A DNA stretch of 64,000 nucleotides from Naasia lichenicola (GTDB lineage: Bacteria; Actinomycetota; Actinomycetes; Actinomycetales; Microbacteriaceae): positions 248,001 to 312,000 of the forward strand of contig NZ_SSSM01000006.1 of assembly GCF_004801885.1 (NCBI RefSeq), in the 5' to 3' direction. How positions within the stretch are numbered: the stretch's first letter is position 1; each line of letters begins with the position of its first letter. Below are positions 1 through 9,083 of this stretch, piece by piece. The notes under the pieces were generated by a model that was not told the DNA's origin, made no database searches, and worked only from the letters and a program-made list of their open reading frames with translations. A program made the position numbers and the translations under genes.

Positions 1-817
1 TGCCGCCGAGGCGGAGCTGGCGGAGCAGGCGTGCGTCGTCCGCGGCCTGATGCTTGAGGGCGGATGAGCTGACGCCGACACCCGAGTGCGCGAGCAGCGT
101 CAGGGTGGCCAGCACGGTGTCGTGCAGCAGTCGGGCGCCCTGCCGGCGCTGGGCCTCTGTCTCGCTGGCCTGGCGTTCGGTGCGGTGCGCGCGGCCGATG
201 TTCGTGATCCGCCGAGCCGCTCGGAGCACTCCGGTGGCCAGCAGCGATCCGATCACGACCGCGATGGTCCAGCCCGCGAACAGGATCGCGATGCTGAGCG
301 CAGCCGTCACGGTGCCGGACAGGGCGACTGCGGTGATGATCAGCGAGACGAGGAACGCGCCCGCGAGCACGATCATCCGGCCCAGCGAGATGGTGAGCAC
401 GATCCCGACGGAGGCGATGACCCAGGCGGACAGCATCCGGATCGCCTCGACGGCTGAGTCGCTGAGCCCCGTGGGCGAGGCGAGGGTCCCGGTGATCGGA
501 TAGAGCGCGCCGACGTTGCCGAGGTGGATGGTGAGGATCGCGAGGGATCCGGCCAGCACGGCAATGACGACCCACAGGATGGAGCGGCTCTGCCCCATCC
601 GGTAGAGGGCGAAGGCGATGGCCGCGAACAGCGGTACCAGCAGCACGAGCAGAGGGGTGTCGACCGCGCCGGGCAGGACGAGGCAGATGAGTGCGACGAC
701 GGTCCCTGCGAGCCCGATCGTGCGGGCGCTCCGCTGGATGAGCCGGTCGCGCTCCTTGACGATGCGTTCCATGATCTCCGGGTGGTAAGCGGGTCGGCTG
801 AGCAGGTCGGCCGGCAT
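1..817 (-). CDS. Sensor histidine kinase (C-terminus cut by window edge)
   Basis: This reading frame runs off the left edge, so only about 272 N-terminal residues are visible. It starts at the ATG at 817, the first usable start after an in-frame TGA near 904, with a weak AGGA-like site upstream. The visible part has about six hydrophobic segments (residues ~33-50, 54-72, 79-97, 127-145, 148-168 and 171-194). A cytoplasmic linker follows, then LLHDTVLATLTLLAHSG, which matches the HisKA_3 dimerisation motif in which the His is phosphorylated. The ATPase domain lies outside the window. A NarL-type regulator is encoded upstream on the same strand, so the two probably form a two-component system; the signal cannot be read from sequence. 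A 555-base gap with an inverted repeat separates the two genes, which is unusual for such a pair. Confidence 0.8.
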   Translation of the reverse strand, partial: MPADLLSRPAYHPEIMERIVKERDRLIQRSARTIGLAGTVVALICLVLPGAVDTPLLVLLVPLFAAIAFALYRMGQSRSILWVVIAVLAGSLAILTIHLGNVGALYPITGTLASPTGLSDSAVEAIRMLSAWVIASVGIVLTISLGRMIVLAGAFLVSLIITAVALSGTVTAALSIAILFAGWTIAVVIGSLLATGVLRAARRITNIGRAHRTERQASETEAQRRQGARLLHDTVLATLTLLAHSGVGVSSSALKHQAADDARLLRQLRLGG

Positions 818-980
818 GGCGGTCCTGATGGTCGCGGAGGCGTCGGGAAGCCGCCACGCGCAGACCGGTCGCGGCGACCTCGTCCATGGTGTCACCGGAA
901 TGCCGGAAACGGGGGTCACGACGCGCAAACTCCAGAACCGGAGCACCCGGCAGGCGGGGCGAGAGGTGCTTAACGAGGAG

Positions 981-1007
981 GGGGCGTCGCTTGTTCAGCG
1001 ACGCCCC
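981..1007. terminator. Perfect 10-bp hairpin, possible terminator
   Basis: Arms at 981-990 (GGGGCGTCGC) and 998-1007 pair perfectly around a 7-base loop. There is no T-tract on either side. It lies between the regulator stop (1373) and the kinase start (817), so it could end the regulator transcript or reduce read-through into the kinase gene. The role is inferred from structure alone. Confidence 0.4.
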
Positions 1008-1201
1008 GACGATTCCCCTCGGCGTCGGTCGCGATGCGACCGGTTGAATCCGCAGATCCGGATTGCGGTTCGACTCTAACCCGATGACGAGCCCGAGCGT
1101 CGAGGTTCCGCGTCGTTGTCGGCGTGTCCCGGTGTGTCGGAACTACAAAGCTGTAGTTCGAGCGATGCACGAGTCGAATCCTCGACGCGACTCAGCCATC
1201 T

Positions 1202-1325
1202 CTCGTTGGTCGAGTAGGCGCCCCGCGCCGTATCGAGACCGGTCGAACGGGAGGTGGCTTGAGAAGTCGTACCGACGCCGCACGGTCTCGAGACGGGCGC
1301 GGGGCGCCCTCCTCGACCAACGAGG
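1202..1325. repeat. REP-like inverted repeat, family A, copy 1
   Basis: The left arm at 1202-1240 begins CTCGTTGGTCGAG and ends with TCGAGACC. The right arm at 1284-1325 is its near-perfect reverse complement, ending CTCGACCAACGAG. The two arms are separated by about 43 bases. The same arm recurs at 18094-18143 (single arm) and 21671-21764 (two arms). The element is intergenic and has no coding potential. Confidence 0.8.
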
Positions 1326-1372
1326 GATGGTCGCGAAGGCTCCTCGCGACATGACCGACGACGCACCGCGCC

Positions 1373-2044
1373 TTACTCGGGCGTGATCCAGCCCTCGCGG
1401 ATGGCGTGGCGGCGCAGGAGGATCTTGGTGCCGAGGTCGACGCCGATCGCACGGTACTTGCGGCGCGCGCGCTTGATGTAGCTCTTGATCGTCTCTTCGG
1501 TCGTGTTCATGTCGCTCGCGACCTCCTTGATGGAGCGTCCGGCGGCGTAGAGCACGAGAGCGCGGTGCTCCTGCTTGCCGAGGTTCGGCTCACCCGCGTT
1601 GTGGAAGTCGGCGAGCGCCCGCTGCACGGCATCCGAGAGCTGGGCGGACCCGCTGGCGGCGGCGTGCACGTTCGCGATCAGGCTGTCGGCGGACTCGGTC
1701 TTGGTGACGAAGGCGGCGGCGCCGGCCTGGATCGCACCGTAGATGGAGCCCGAGTCGGTGTGGCGGCTGATCACGATGGCCTCGGACCCCGCGGAGCGCA
1801 GCATCCGCAGCTTCGACGAGACCGGGATGTTGTCCTCGAGATTGAGATCGAGGATGACCACATCCACCGGGAACTCGGGGTGGGCGAGCAGCGCGCCCCA
1901 TGACGTCACGGTGGCGGCGACGGTGATTCCGGACTTCGGCGCTGCAAGGCGGGCTGCGAGACCGTCGAGGACCATCTGATGGTCATCGACAATGGCTACT
2001 CGCACCCGGGCCGTCCGCCGCGCGCTGGCGATAGTACTTTGCAC
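1373..2044 (-). CDS. NarL/LuxR-family response regulator
   Basis: This 223-residue cytoplasmic DNA-binding regulator probably pairs with the partial kinase downstream. The receiver domain covers residues ~14-130. It has the acidic pair D20-D21 (VDDH), the predicted phospho-acceptor D66 in VVILDLNL, and the conserved Lys in FVTKTES. The C-terminal part, ~150-205, is a LuxR-type helix-turn-helix (residues around AAGRSIKEVASDMNTTEETI), though this version is somewhat divergent from typical NarL members. The start is GTG at 2044; no other start codon lies before the first beta strand of the receiver. It is transcribed away from a small gene at 2187, so the 2045-2186 gap should hold both promoters. 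Confidence 0.9.
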   Translation of the reverse strand: MQSTIASARRTARVRVAIVDDHQMVLDGLAARLAAPKSGITVAATVTSWGALLAHPEFPVDVVILDLNLEDNIPVSSKLRMLRSAGSEAIVISRHTDSGSIYGAIQAGAAAFVTKTESADSLIANVHAAASGSAQLSDAVQRALADFHNAGEPNLGKQEHRALVLYAAGRSIKEVASDMNTTEETIKSYIKRARRKYRAIGVDLGTKILLRRHAIREGWITPE

Positions 2045-2186
2045 CCGTACCCCCTCCGCGGGACCAGTGTAGGCACTGCGGGGGCGTCTGTCCCCCCGGA
2101 CTGGGGAGCGGGGTCCTCCGCGAGGCTCCGAGGGCGGGCCCTACTGTGGGACAGCGCCGTCATCGGGCGCTGATCCGGGGGGATTC

Positions 2187-2390
2187 ATGGGGCCGTTCTC
2201 TGGGGTGCTTCGCGCGCTCAACGCTCATACGAGCCATGGTCTGATGGCTGACACGCCTCAGGGAAATGTGCTTCTGATCGGCACTTCCATTCTCGGCATG
2301 CTCGGTGCGGCCGCGCTGCTCGGCACGGCACGCGGGCTTCGAGCCGAAGAGCGCGATCCGCTGAACGAGCGTCACTACATCGACTTCTGA
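2187..2390 (+). CDS. Small single-pass membrane protein, unknown function
   Basis: A 67-residue reading frame with a good purine-rich site (GGGGGGA) 5 bases before its ATG. Residues ~27-50 (NVLLIGTSILGMLGAAALLG) form one hydrophobic helix, followed by a charged tail ending in HYIDF. I recognise no family. Its codon use is a little less GC-rich than its neighbours, and no conserved domain supports it, so it could be a chance frame. The ribosome site and membrane helix favour a real gene. Confidence 0.5.
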   Translation: MGPFSGVLRALNAHTSHGLMADTPQGNVLLIGTSILGMLGAAALLGTARGLRAEERDPLNERHYIDF

Positions 2391-2438
2391 GTCCTCGGAA
2401 TCCGCGCGCGTGATTCAGCTGGATTCAATGAAATTGAT

Positions 2439-3641
2439 TCAGCTCCCGAGCAGCCGACGGAGCTCTCGTCCCACCGATTCGCCCTCGATGAGGAAGCCGT
2501 CGTGGCCGAACTCCGAGCCGATGACGACCGGCTCGCGCCCGTCGATGCCGGTGGCGACGTTCCGGGCGATCACCATCTGGTCCTGGACGGGGAAGAGCCT
2601 GTCGCTGTCGATCCCGAGGATCAGCGCCCGGGCCGTCACGCGGGCGAGCGCCGCCTCCACACCACCCCTGCCTCGGCCGACGTCGTGCGAGCTCATGGCC
2701 GAGACCAGCCGGATGTAGCTGTTGGCGTCGAAGCGGCGGACGAACTTGTTGCCGTGGAAGTCGAGGTAGGACTCCACCGCGAACTTGCCCGCCCCGCCGA
2801 GCGGATCGATGCCGCTCTGCCAGCTGCGGGCGAAGCGCTCGTTCAGCTCCGTCGGGCTGCGGTAGTTGAGCAGTGCCATCCGTCGGGCGAGGGCGAGCCC
2901 GTGATGCGGCCCCTCGCCATCGGGCGCGAGGTAGTAGTCGCCGCCACGGAAGCGCGGATCCATCCGGATGGCTTCGAGCTGCACCGAGTTGAGCGCGATC
3001 TGGTCGGCACTGGCCACCGCGGGCGCGGCGAGCACAGCGATCCGCTGCGCGCGATCGGGATGGCTGATCGCCCACTCGAGGACCTGCATGCCTCCCATCG
3101 AGCCGCCGACGATGGCCGCCCAGCGCTCGATGCCGATGGCGTCGGAGAAGGCGCTCTGCATGGCCACCTGGTCGCGGATGGTCAGCGCCGGGAAGCGGGA
3201 GCCCCATTCGCGTCGGTCGGGCGCCAGGGAGGAGGGGCCCGTCGTGCCCTGGGCGCCGCCCAGCATGTTGGGCGCCACGATGAACCAGCGATCCGTATCG
3301 AGCGCGAGGCCGGGGCCGACCATGCCCGTCCACCAGCCCGCCGTCGGCTGGCCGGGGCAGGCGGGGCCGGTGAGCAGCGAGTCTCCGGTCAGCGCGTGCA
3401 GCACGAGGATCGCGTTGCCGCGGTCGTCGTCGAGTTCGCCGTAGGTCCGGTAGGCGACTCGGACCGCCGGCAGCGATCCGTGCTCCAGCCGCAGCGCGCC
3501 GATGTCCACGAACTTCCGGCCCGCGACGGGATCGCCCTCCCTCCACGCTCCGGTGGCGGGGGGCTTGCCGAGGAGCGCGCGCTGGTCGGCTTCCGAGACG
3601 AATGCCGACGGCACGGCGTCTTCAGGGGTCTGCCAGTCCAT
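2439..3641 (-). CDS. metX: Homoserine O-acetyltransferase MetX
   Basis: This 400-residue alpha/beta-hydrolase-fold enzyme transfers acetyl from acetyl-CoA to homoserine, activating it for sulfur insertion in methionine synthesis. The nucleophile elbow is GGSMGGMQ with Ser181. The C-terminal GHDGFLIEGE carries the catalytic His, with the acid preceding it. LHALTGDS near residue 82 is the oxyanion region. Length is normal for the family. The next gene upstream on the same strand is the O-acetylhomoserine sulfhydrylase that uses its product, with an inverted repeat between them. I see no SAM riboswitch upstream. Confidence 0.95.
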   Translation of the reverse strand: MDWQTPEDAVPSAFVSEADQRALLGKPPATGAWREGDPVAGRKFVDIGALRLEHGSLPAVRVAYRTYGELDDDRGNAILVLHALTGDSLLTGPACPGQPTAGWWTGMVGPGLALDTDRWFIVAPNMLGGAQGTTGPSSLAPDRREWGSRFPALTIRDQVAMQSAFSDAIGIERWAAIVGGSMGGMQVLEWAISHPDRAQRIAVLAAPAVASADQIALNSVQLEAIRMDPRFRGGDYYLAPDGEGPHHGLALARRMALLNYRSPTELNERFARSWQSGIDPLGGAGKFAVESYLDFHGNKFVRRFDANSYIRLVSAMSSHDVGRGRGGVEAALARVTARALILGIDSDRLFPVQDQMVIARNVATGIDGREPVVIGSEFGHDGFLIEGESVGRELRRLLGS

Positions 3642-3719
3642 CGGGATCAGTCTGCAGGCGCGGCGGAGCCGCCTCCGACACTGTTACGGCCGACACGCGG
3701 CCGGGGCGGGCCGCAGGCA

Positions 3720-3777
3720 CGAACTGCCCAGTTCTGTCGCCCGGAACGCTCTCCGGGCGGCAGAACTGGGCAGTTCG
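3720..3777. repeat. Inverted repeat, family B, copy 1
   Basis: Near-perfect hairpin. The left arm GAACTGCCCAGTTCTG and the right arm CAGAACTGGGCAGTTC enclose a second stem CCGGA/TCCGG. It sits between the sulfhydrylase stop and the metX start, both on the minus strand. Closely related copies occur at 31326-31383 and 32815-32874. It has no T-tract and is not coding. Confidence 0.85.
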
Positions 3778-3801
3778 CGTGGCTGTGTTACGCGTTCGGG
3801 A

Positions 3802-5118
3802 TCAGGCGTCGACCGCGCTCAGCTCGCGGGCGGCCTTGAGACCGGCCTCGAGGTCGGCCTTGAGGTCCTCGATGTTCTCCAGTCCGACCGACAGGCGCAC
3901 CAGCCCCGGCGTGACGCCCGAGGTCAGCTGCTGCTCGGGGGTGAGCTGCGAGTGCGTCGTGGACGCCGGGTGGATGACGAGCGAGCGCACGTCGCCGATG
4001 TTCGCGAGGTGCGAGAACAGCTCGAGGCTGTCCACGAACTTCTCGCCGGCATCGACGCCGCCCTTGAGCTCGAAGGACAGCACCGCTCCGACGCCCTTCG
4101 GCGCGTACTTGCCCGCCGCCTTGTTCCATGGACTCGACTGCAGGCCGGCGTAGTTGACGCTGGCGATGTCGGGGTGGTTCTCGAGCCAGAGCGCGATGTC
4201 CTGCGCGTTCTGCACGTGACGCTCGATCCGCAGCGAGAGCGTCTCGATGCCCTGGATGAGGTGGAACGCGCTGTCCGGCGAGATGGCCGCACCGAGGTCG
4301 CGCAGCAGCTGCACGCGTGCCTTGATGATGTACGCGATGCCGTCGCCGACCGCGGCGGTGTAGCTCGCGCCGTGGTAGCTCGGGTCGGGCTCGGTGAGCC
4401 CGGGGAACTTCTCGACGTTCTCCGACCACTTGAACCTGCCGCCGTCGACGATGACGCCGCCGATGACCACGCCGTGGCCGCCGAGGAACTTGGTGGCGGA
4501 GTGCACCACGATGTCGGCGCCGTGCTCGAACGGGCGGATCAGGTAGGGCGTCGCGATCGTGTTGTCGACGATCAGCGGCACGCCGTTCTCGTGCGCGACG
4601 TCGGCGACGAGCTCGATGTCCAGGATGTTGATCTGCGGGTTGCCGATCGTCTCGGCGAAGAACAGCTTGGTGTTCGGGCGGACCGCTCGACGCCACTCGT
4701 CCGCATCGTCCTGGTTCTCGACGAAGGTCGTCTCGATGCCGAGCTTGGCCAGCGTGTACTTGAAGAGGTTGTAGGTGCCGCCGTAGATCGAGGCGGACGA
4801 GACGATGTGGTCTCCGGCCTGCGCGATGTTGAGGATGGCGTAGGTCTCCGCCGCCTGACCGGATGCGACGAGAAGCGCTGCCGTGCCGCCTTCGAGGTTG
4901 GCGACCCGCTCTTCGACCACGGCCTGCGTTGGGTTCTGGATGCGGTTGTAGATGTTGCCGAACTCCGCAAGAGCGAACAGGTTCTTGGCGTGCTGGGCAC
5001 TGTTGAAGACGTACGAGGTCGTCTTGTAGATGGGCGTGGCCCTGGCGTTGGTCACCGGGTCAGGGGAGGCTCCGGCATGGATCTGCTGGGTCTCGAATCT
5101 CCACTGCGAATTGGTCAT
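3802..5118 (-). CDS. metY: O-acetylhomoserine sulfhydrylase (PLP enzyme)
   Basis: A 438-residue Cys/Met-metabolism PLP enzyme that makes homocysteine from O-acetylhomoserine and sulfide, directly after the MetX step. Family marks are the opening [15 protein letters not shown], the [15 protein letters not shown] cofactor region, the [33 protein letters not shown] stretch (quoted only in part here: the PLP-binding Lys lies in [11 protein letters not shown]) and a length typical of MET17/MetY. I place the start at the ATG at 5118, not an upstream ATG at 5154, because the family begins at this point. Methionine genes of actinobacteria are often repressed by McbR-type regulators; no operator is recognised here. 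Confidence 0.93.
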   Translation of the reverse strand: MTNSQWRFETQQIHAGASPDPVTNARATPIYKTTSYVFNSAQHAKNLFALAEFGNIYNRIQNPTQAVVEERVANLEGGTAALLVASGQAAETYAILNIAQAGDHIVSSASIYGGTYNLFKYTLAKLGIETTFVENQDDADEWRRAVRPNTKLFFAETIGNPQINILDIELVADVAHENGVPLIVDNTIATPYLIRPFEHGADIVVHSATKFLGGHGVVIGGVIVDGGRFKWSENVEKFPGLTEPDPSYHGASYTAAVGDGIAYIIKARVQLLRDLGAAISPDSAFHLIQGIETLSLRIERHVQNAQDIALWLENHPDIASVNYAGLQSSPWNKAAGKYAPKGVGAVLSFELKGGVDAGEKFVDSLELFSHLANIGDVRSLVIHPASTTHSQLTPEQQLTSGVTPGLVRLSVGLENIEDLKADLEAGLKAARELSAVDA

Positions 5119-5234
5119 GCTGGGGAGCCTAGGTAGCGGGCCCACCGCGGGCAACGAGTGCGGACACGCGGCGTAACGCAGAGCCGCGCCGCTCGATTGG
5201 TGCGCGGTCGGATCACCTCGATAGCGTCTCCGGC

Positions 5235-6017
5235 ATGGGAACGACGAAGCGCGCGGTGGTCACAGGTGCCAGTTCGGGAATCGGACGGGCGACGGTGGAG
5301 CTCTTCCGCAGCCACGGCTGGGAGGTCACCGGGGTGGCGCGCCGCGCGGACCGCCTCGAATCGCTCGCGAGCGCGACCGGCGCCGACACCTTCGTCGCCG
5401 ATCTGACCGATCCGGACGACGTCGCGGCGCTCGCCGCGCACCTCGAGACGCTGGACCGGGTCGATGTCCTCGTCAACAACGCGGGTGGTGCCCGTGGCGG
5501 AGACCGGATCGAGGCGGGCAAGCCCGAGGACTGGAACTGGATGTTCGAGGTCAACGTCGTGGCGGTCCAGCGCGTCACCGCCGCGCTGCTGCCGGTCCTC
5601 CGCCGCACGGCCGCCGAGGCGGGCAACGCCGACATCGTGACCATCACCTCCGTGGCGGGGCACGAGGTCTACGAGGGAGGCGCGGGCTACAACGCCGCCA
5701 AGGCGGGCGCCGTCTCGCTGATGGGAGTGCTGCGGCTCGAGCTCGCGGGGGAGCCGCTGCGAGTGATCGAGGTCGCCCCCGGCATGGTCAAGACCGAGGA
5801 GTTCGCGCTGACCCGCTTCGACGGCGACGCCGATCGTGCGGCCGCCGTCTACAAGGGCGTCGTGAACCCGCTGACCGCCGAGGACGTCGCCGAGGTGGTC
5901 GTGCACGCGGTCGAGCTGCCGGGCCACGTGAACCTCGACCACATCACCATCCGCCCCGTCGCGCAGGCCGCCCAGTTCAAGGTCATCCGCACGCCGCTCG
6001 AGGTCCGCGCCGACTGA
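5235..6017 (+). CDS. SDR-family oxidoreductase (YdfG-like)
   Basis: A 260-residue classical short-chain dehydrogenase. It has the dinucleotide motif TGASSGIG at residues ~10-17, the NNAGG motif near residue 89, and the YNAAKAG catalytic Tyr/Lys pair near residue 153. The overall layout resembles NADP-dependent 3-hydroxy acid dehydrogenases such as YdfG/serine dehydrogenase, but the substrate is not determined by sequence. It is divergent from the sulfhydrylase and convergent with an MFS gene (3-base gap). Confidence 0.88.
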   Translation: MGTTKRAVVTGASSGIGRATVELFRSHGWEVTGVARRADRLESLASATGADTFVADLTDPDDVAALAAHLETLDRVDVLVNNAGGARGGDRIEAGKPEDWNWMFEVNVVAVQRVTAALLPVLRRTAAEAGNADIVTITSVAGHEVYEGGAGYNAAKAGAVSLMGVLRLELAGEPLRVIEVAPGMVKTEEFALTRFDGDADRAAAVYKGVVNPLTAEDVAEVVVHAVELPGHVNLDHITIRPVAQAAQFKVIRTPLEVRAD

Positions 6018-6020
6018 GAC

Positions 6021-7517
6021 TCAGGGCGCCTCGGTCCCTGTCCGCTCCTCGACGAGGGGCGGATCGGAGAAGGCCAGCTTCGGCACGAAGACGAGCAGCA
6101 CAGCGGAGACGATCGCCGTGCCGCCGCAGATCAGCCAGACCGTGTAGTAGCCGGCCAGCGACCCGGCGGTCGCGACCGCCCCGACCGCACCGGAGGCGAG
6201 CGCCACCCCGAAGATGGCGGACGAGAACGAGCCGCCGATGGTCTTGGTCGTATTCGTGAGGCCCGCCGCGATGCCCGTCTGTCCCAGCGGAGCCGCAGCT
6301 GCTGCTGCCGCGGGCAGCGCCGCCAGCAGCGCGCCCGAGCCGAGCCCGGCGACGAGCATGTTCACCACCACGTTGACGACCGTGCCGTGGAACGGGATGA
6401 ACATGAGATACCCCACTCCGACGAGCATCGCGGCGCCGATCAGAGTGAGGCGGGGAGTCGTCCGGCGAGCCACGAAGGAGAAGGCGATCGCGCCGATGAT
6501 GACGGACAGCAGGTAGGCGCCGATCAGGTTCGACACCGACGAGGCGCTGAGGCCGAAGCCGTAGCCGGCCGCCGGATCGGTTGCGACGAAGGTGGACAGC
6601 GGCACCTGCGCGCCGAGCACCGAGATGCCGAAGAGCCCGGCGGTGGTCTGGACCGGCCACATCGACGGGGTCCGGAGCACGCGCAGATCGATCGCCGGAT
6701 CCTTGCGCCGCAGCTCGTACCAGCCGAACGGCAGGAAGCTGAGCAGTCCGGCGGCGAGCAGCGCCCACACCCACCATGCGCCGACGCCGTTGATCCGCAG
6801 GAAGGTCAGCGACGACGTGATCAGCAGCAGTCCGAGCCCGAGCAGGGCGAATCCGCCGAGATCGAGGGTCCGCCGGCCGACCTCTGGCGCCGTCTTCGGC
6901 ACTCCGAACAGCACGACGAAGAAGACGAGCGTGACGCCGATCGCCGGGATCGCGAGGGTCGGCATGGTCGCTCCGCCGAACGCGTCGAGCAGGCGACCGC
7001 CGAGCAGGGCGCCGATGATCGCACCGAGCTGCAGCGCGACCACGAGCAGTCCCGCCGCTCGCCGGGTCGTCGCATTCGCCACCCCGGTCGAGCGCGCGCG
7101 AGAGAAGATGATCGCCACCTCGAGCGGCAGCCACACCACGTAGAAGCCCTGCAGCGCCCAGGCGAGGAGGAAGCTCGTGAAGTCGCCGGCGAAGATCAGC
7201 CACCAGCTCGCGGCCGCCGTCAACGCGCTGGAGATCAGCAGGATCCGCTTGTGGCCGATCATGTCGCCGAGCTTGGCGAGCACGGGCAGCGCGATGGCCG
7301 AGACGAGAAGCTGGGCGGCCTCGAACCAGTTGAACTGCGGATCGTCGATGCCGAGCACGCGGGCCAGCGGAGAGACGAGCGGGATGTAGTACCCCTGCAG
7401 CAGTCCGCTGACGATCTCGACGAAGAACAGCCAGCCGACGAGGCCGAATGTGACCGCGCCTGCGCGGCCGATTCGGGGACCTGGGCTGCGTGAGCCGATG
7501 GGGGGCGCTGATGCCAT
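6021..7517 (-). CDS. MFS drug-efflux-type transporter, 14-helix class
   Basis: A 498-residue integral membrane protein with about 14 hydrophobic segments. It has the cytoplasmic loop motif LAKLGDMIGHKRIL between helices 2 and 3, typical of the DHA2 major-facilitator branch, and a long Ala-rich helix near residue 400. Members usually export drugs or metabolites by proton antiport; the substrate here is unknown. The ATG at 7517 follows a GTGAGG-type site. The next gene on the other strand starts 190 bases away, so the two share a divergent promoter region. Confidence 0.85.
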   Translation of the reverse strand: MASAPPIGSRSPGPRIGRAGAVTFGLVGWLFFVEIVSGLLQGYYIPLVSPLARVLGIDDPQFNWFEAAQLLVSAIALPVLAKLGDMIGHKRILLISSALTAAASWWLIFAGDFTSFLLAWALQGFYVVWLPLEVAIIFSRARSTGVANATTRRAAGLLVVALQLGAIIGALLGGRLLDAFGGATMPTLAIPAIGVTLVFFVVLFGVPKTAPEVGRRTLDLGGFALLGLGLLLITSSLTFLRINGVGAWWVWALLAAGLLSFLPFGWYELRRKDPAIDLRVLRTPSMWPVQTTAGLFGISVLGAQVPLSTFVATDPAAGYGFGLSASSVSNLIGAYLLSVIIGAIAFSFVARRTTPRLTLIGAAMLVGVGYLMFIPFHGTVVNVVVNMLVAGLGSGALLAALPAAAAAAAPLGQTGIAAGLTNTTKTIGGSFSSAIFGVALASGAVGAVATAGSLAGYYTVWLICGGTAIVSAVLLVFVPKLAFSDPPLVEERTGTEAP

Positions 7518-7706
7518 GCCTCACCCTAATCAGCGCCTGCGGCTCCGCGGATTCCCCGGTCCGAAGCGGTGCGTCGATGCGCTCGCGGCGCGCTCGTTCG
7601 AGCCGATCGGCCGACCGGCGAAACGCCCACGCAGGTCCTGCCCAGCGAACAGGGGATTGCGACTTCCTGCAACAGGTCTGTAACGCGGAGCGGTTACCGT
7701 AGAGCC

Positions 7707-8237
7707 ATGTCGATCGACCAGGCAACGGCGCATGACCTCCCGGACACCACCCCCGAGCGCGAGGTGCTCGGCTGGCTGGAGTTCGGGGACGCGTCGCGTC
7801 AGCTGGCCCACTCGGTGGCGGACAGCGGGTTCGTGCCCGAGATCGTCGTCGCCATCGCCCGCGGCGGCCTGATCGTGGGCGGTGCCGTGGCCTACGCGCT
7901 CGGCATCAAGTCCTGCGGCTCCATCAACGTCGAGCTGTACACCGGCGTGGACGAGACCCTGCCCGCACCGCTCGTCCTTCCGCCGCTGCTCGACGGAGCT
8001 GCTCTGGCCGGCAAGCGGGTGCTCCTCGTCGACGACGTGTCCCAGTCGGGTCAGACCCTGGCGCTCGCCGTGGAGATCCTGCAGGGAATGGGCGCCGATG
8101 TCCGCTCGGTCTGCCTCTACACGAAGCCGCAGACGATCTTCGTGCCCGACTACTCGTGGCGGAACACCGATCTGTGGATCGTCTTCCCCTGGTCGGCGCT
8201 GCCTCCCGTCACCGCCGACGGCCCCAGCGCGCACTAG
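7707..8237 (+). CDS. Phosphoribosyltransferase-domain protein
   Basis: A 176-residue type I PRTase fold. Key marks are the EIVVAIARGGLIVGG loop (residues ~35-50) and the PRPP-binding loop VLLVDDVSQSGQTL at ~105-118. Such single-domain proteins are often annotated as purine phosphoribosyltransferases (xanthine/hypoxanthine type), but base specificity cannot be assigned. I chose the ATG at 7707 because upstream codons in the same frame show no family similarity. The following gene (S51 peptidase) starts 94 bases later on the same strand. Confidence 0.82.
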   Translation: MSIDQATAHDLPDTTPEREVLGWLEFGDASRQLAHSVADSGFVPEIVVAIARGGLIVGGAVAYALGIKSCGSINVELYTGVDETLPAPLVLPPLLDGAALAGKRVLLVDDVSQSGQTLALAVEILQGMGADVRSVCLYTKPQTIFVPDYSWRNTDLWIVFPWSALPPVTADGPSAH

Positions 8238-8331
8238 TCCGGACCCGGCTCGATCGGGTCGCTGCTCGCGGAGCCGTGCGAGCTTGCCGACCCCGTCGTG
8301 GGGCGTCGGAGTCGACCGGTAGAGTCCCCGG

Positions 8332-9060
8332 GTGAGCATTCACCTGGTGGGAGGCGGCTGGTCCGACGGCGGCGACGGGATCGCCTTCGCGACGTTCGTC
8401 GACGAGGCTGCCGATCGGGCGCAGAGCCGTGGAGTGACCGGGCCGCCGAAGGTGGCCGTGATCGTCGTCCGTGACGGCGACGGCATCGAGCATGCCGACC
8501 GGCTGCTCACCGAGGTCGCGCACGCCGGCGAGATCGACGCCGTCGTCACCTCGCTGATCGAGGGCATCGCCGCCCCGGCCGGACTGCTCCGCGACGTGGA
8601 CGGGATCATCATCGGCGGGGGACTGACGCCCGCCTACCTCGACAGCCTGACCGGCATCTTCGACGAGATCCGCGACCGCGTGGCCGACGGCGTGCCCTAC
8701 CTCGGATTCTCCGCGGGCGCAATGATCGCGCCCGACCATGCGCTCATCGGCGGCTGGCGGATCGGCGGAGTCGCGGTCTGCGCCGAGCTCACCGCCGAAG
8801 AGCTGGACGAGGTCACGATCGTCGAGGGCATCGGCCTGATCGACGTGACCGTCGACGTGCACACGGCGCAGTGGGGCACCCTCTCGCGCCTCGTCGCCGC
8901 CACCTCGGCGGGACTGACGGAGGGCGGGGTCGCGATCGACGAGTCGACCACGCTCATCGTCAGCGACGACGGCTTCGAGGTGGTGGGCTCGGGCAGCGTC
9001 TGGCGGGTGACGCCGTCCGATTCCCGCGTGCTCGTCGACATCCTCGCCGCCGCCGAGTAG
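8332..9060 (+). CDS. Peptidase S51 / cyanophycinase-like protein
   Basis: A 242-residue protein of the class I glutamine-amidotransferase-like fold. The nucleophile elbow is YLGFSAGAM with Ser128, preceded by [10 protein letters not shown] (residues ~91-100), as in dipeptidase E and cyanophycinase. It would cleave Asp-containing or isoaspartyl peptides by a Ser-based mechanism; the actual substrate is unknown. The GTG at 8332 is the only start before the first strand (IHLVGGG). It lies 23 bases before the uracil-DNA glycosylase gene and is probably co-transcribed with it. Confidence 0.82.
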   Translation: MSIHLVGGGWSDGGDGIAFATFVDEAADRAQSRGVTGPPKVAVIVVRDGDGIEHADRLLTEVAHAGEIDAVVTSLIEGIAAPAGLLRDVDGIIIGGGLTPAYLDSLTGIFDEIRDRVADGVPYLGFSAGAMIAPDHALIGGWRIGGVAVCAELTAEELDEVTIVEGIGLIDVTVDVHTAQWGTLSRLVAATSAGLTEGGVAIDESTTLIVSDDGFEVVGSGSVWRVTPSDSRVLVDILAAAE

Positions 9061-9083
9061 CACCAGCTGGACAGGAGCAGATC

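Larger units (their letters stand above)
818..1372. other. 555-base gene-free gap between regulator and kinase genes
   Basis: No open frame here has actinobacterial codon character. The gap holds a perfect hairpin (981-1007) and a large inverted repeat (1202-1325). The part next to 817 presumably carries the promoter for the kinase gene, but I cannot point to a convincing -35/-10 pair. I see nothing else in it. Confidence 0.6.

Noticed and set aside
1202-1325. Possible insertion-sequence end or attachment site
   Set aside because: No transposase or integrase nearby and no target-site duplication; the same arm recurs elsewhere as a short element.
2502-3839. Long plus-strand open frame opposite metX
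   Set aside because: It is the antisense shadow of metX; the product is Arg/Gly/Ala/Asp-rich without any motif, and the minus-strand protein is a clear MetX.
3502-5136. 544-codon plus-strand frame opposite the sulfhydrylase
   Set aside because: Antisense to a gene with intact PLP motifs; repetitive Val/Asp/Arg composition typical of GC-rich shadow frames.
5119-5234. Possible SAM or other methionine riboswitch before the sulfhydrylase
   Set aside because: The gap is 116 bases and lacks the conserved helices of SAM-I, SAM-II or SAM-IV aptamers.
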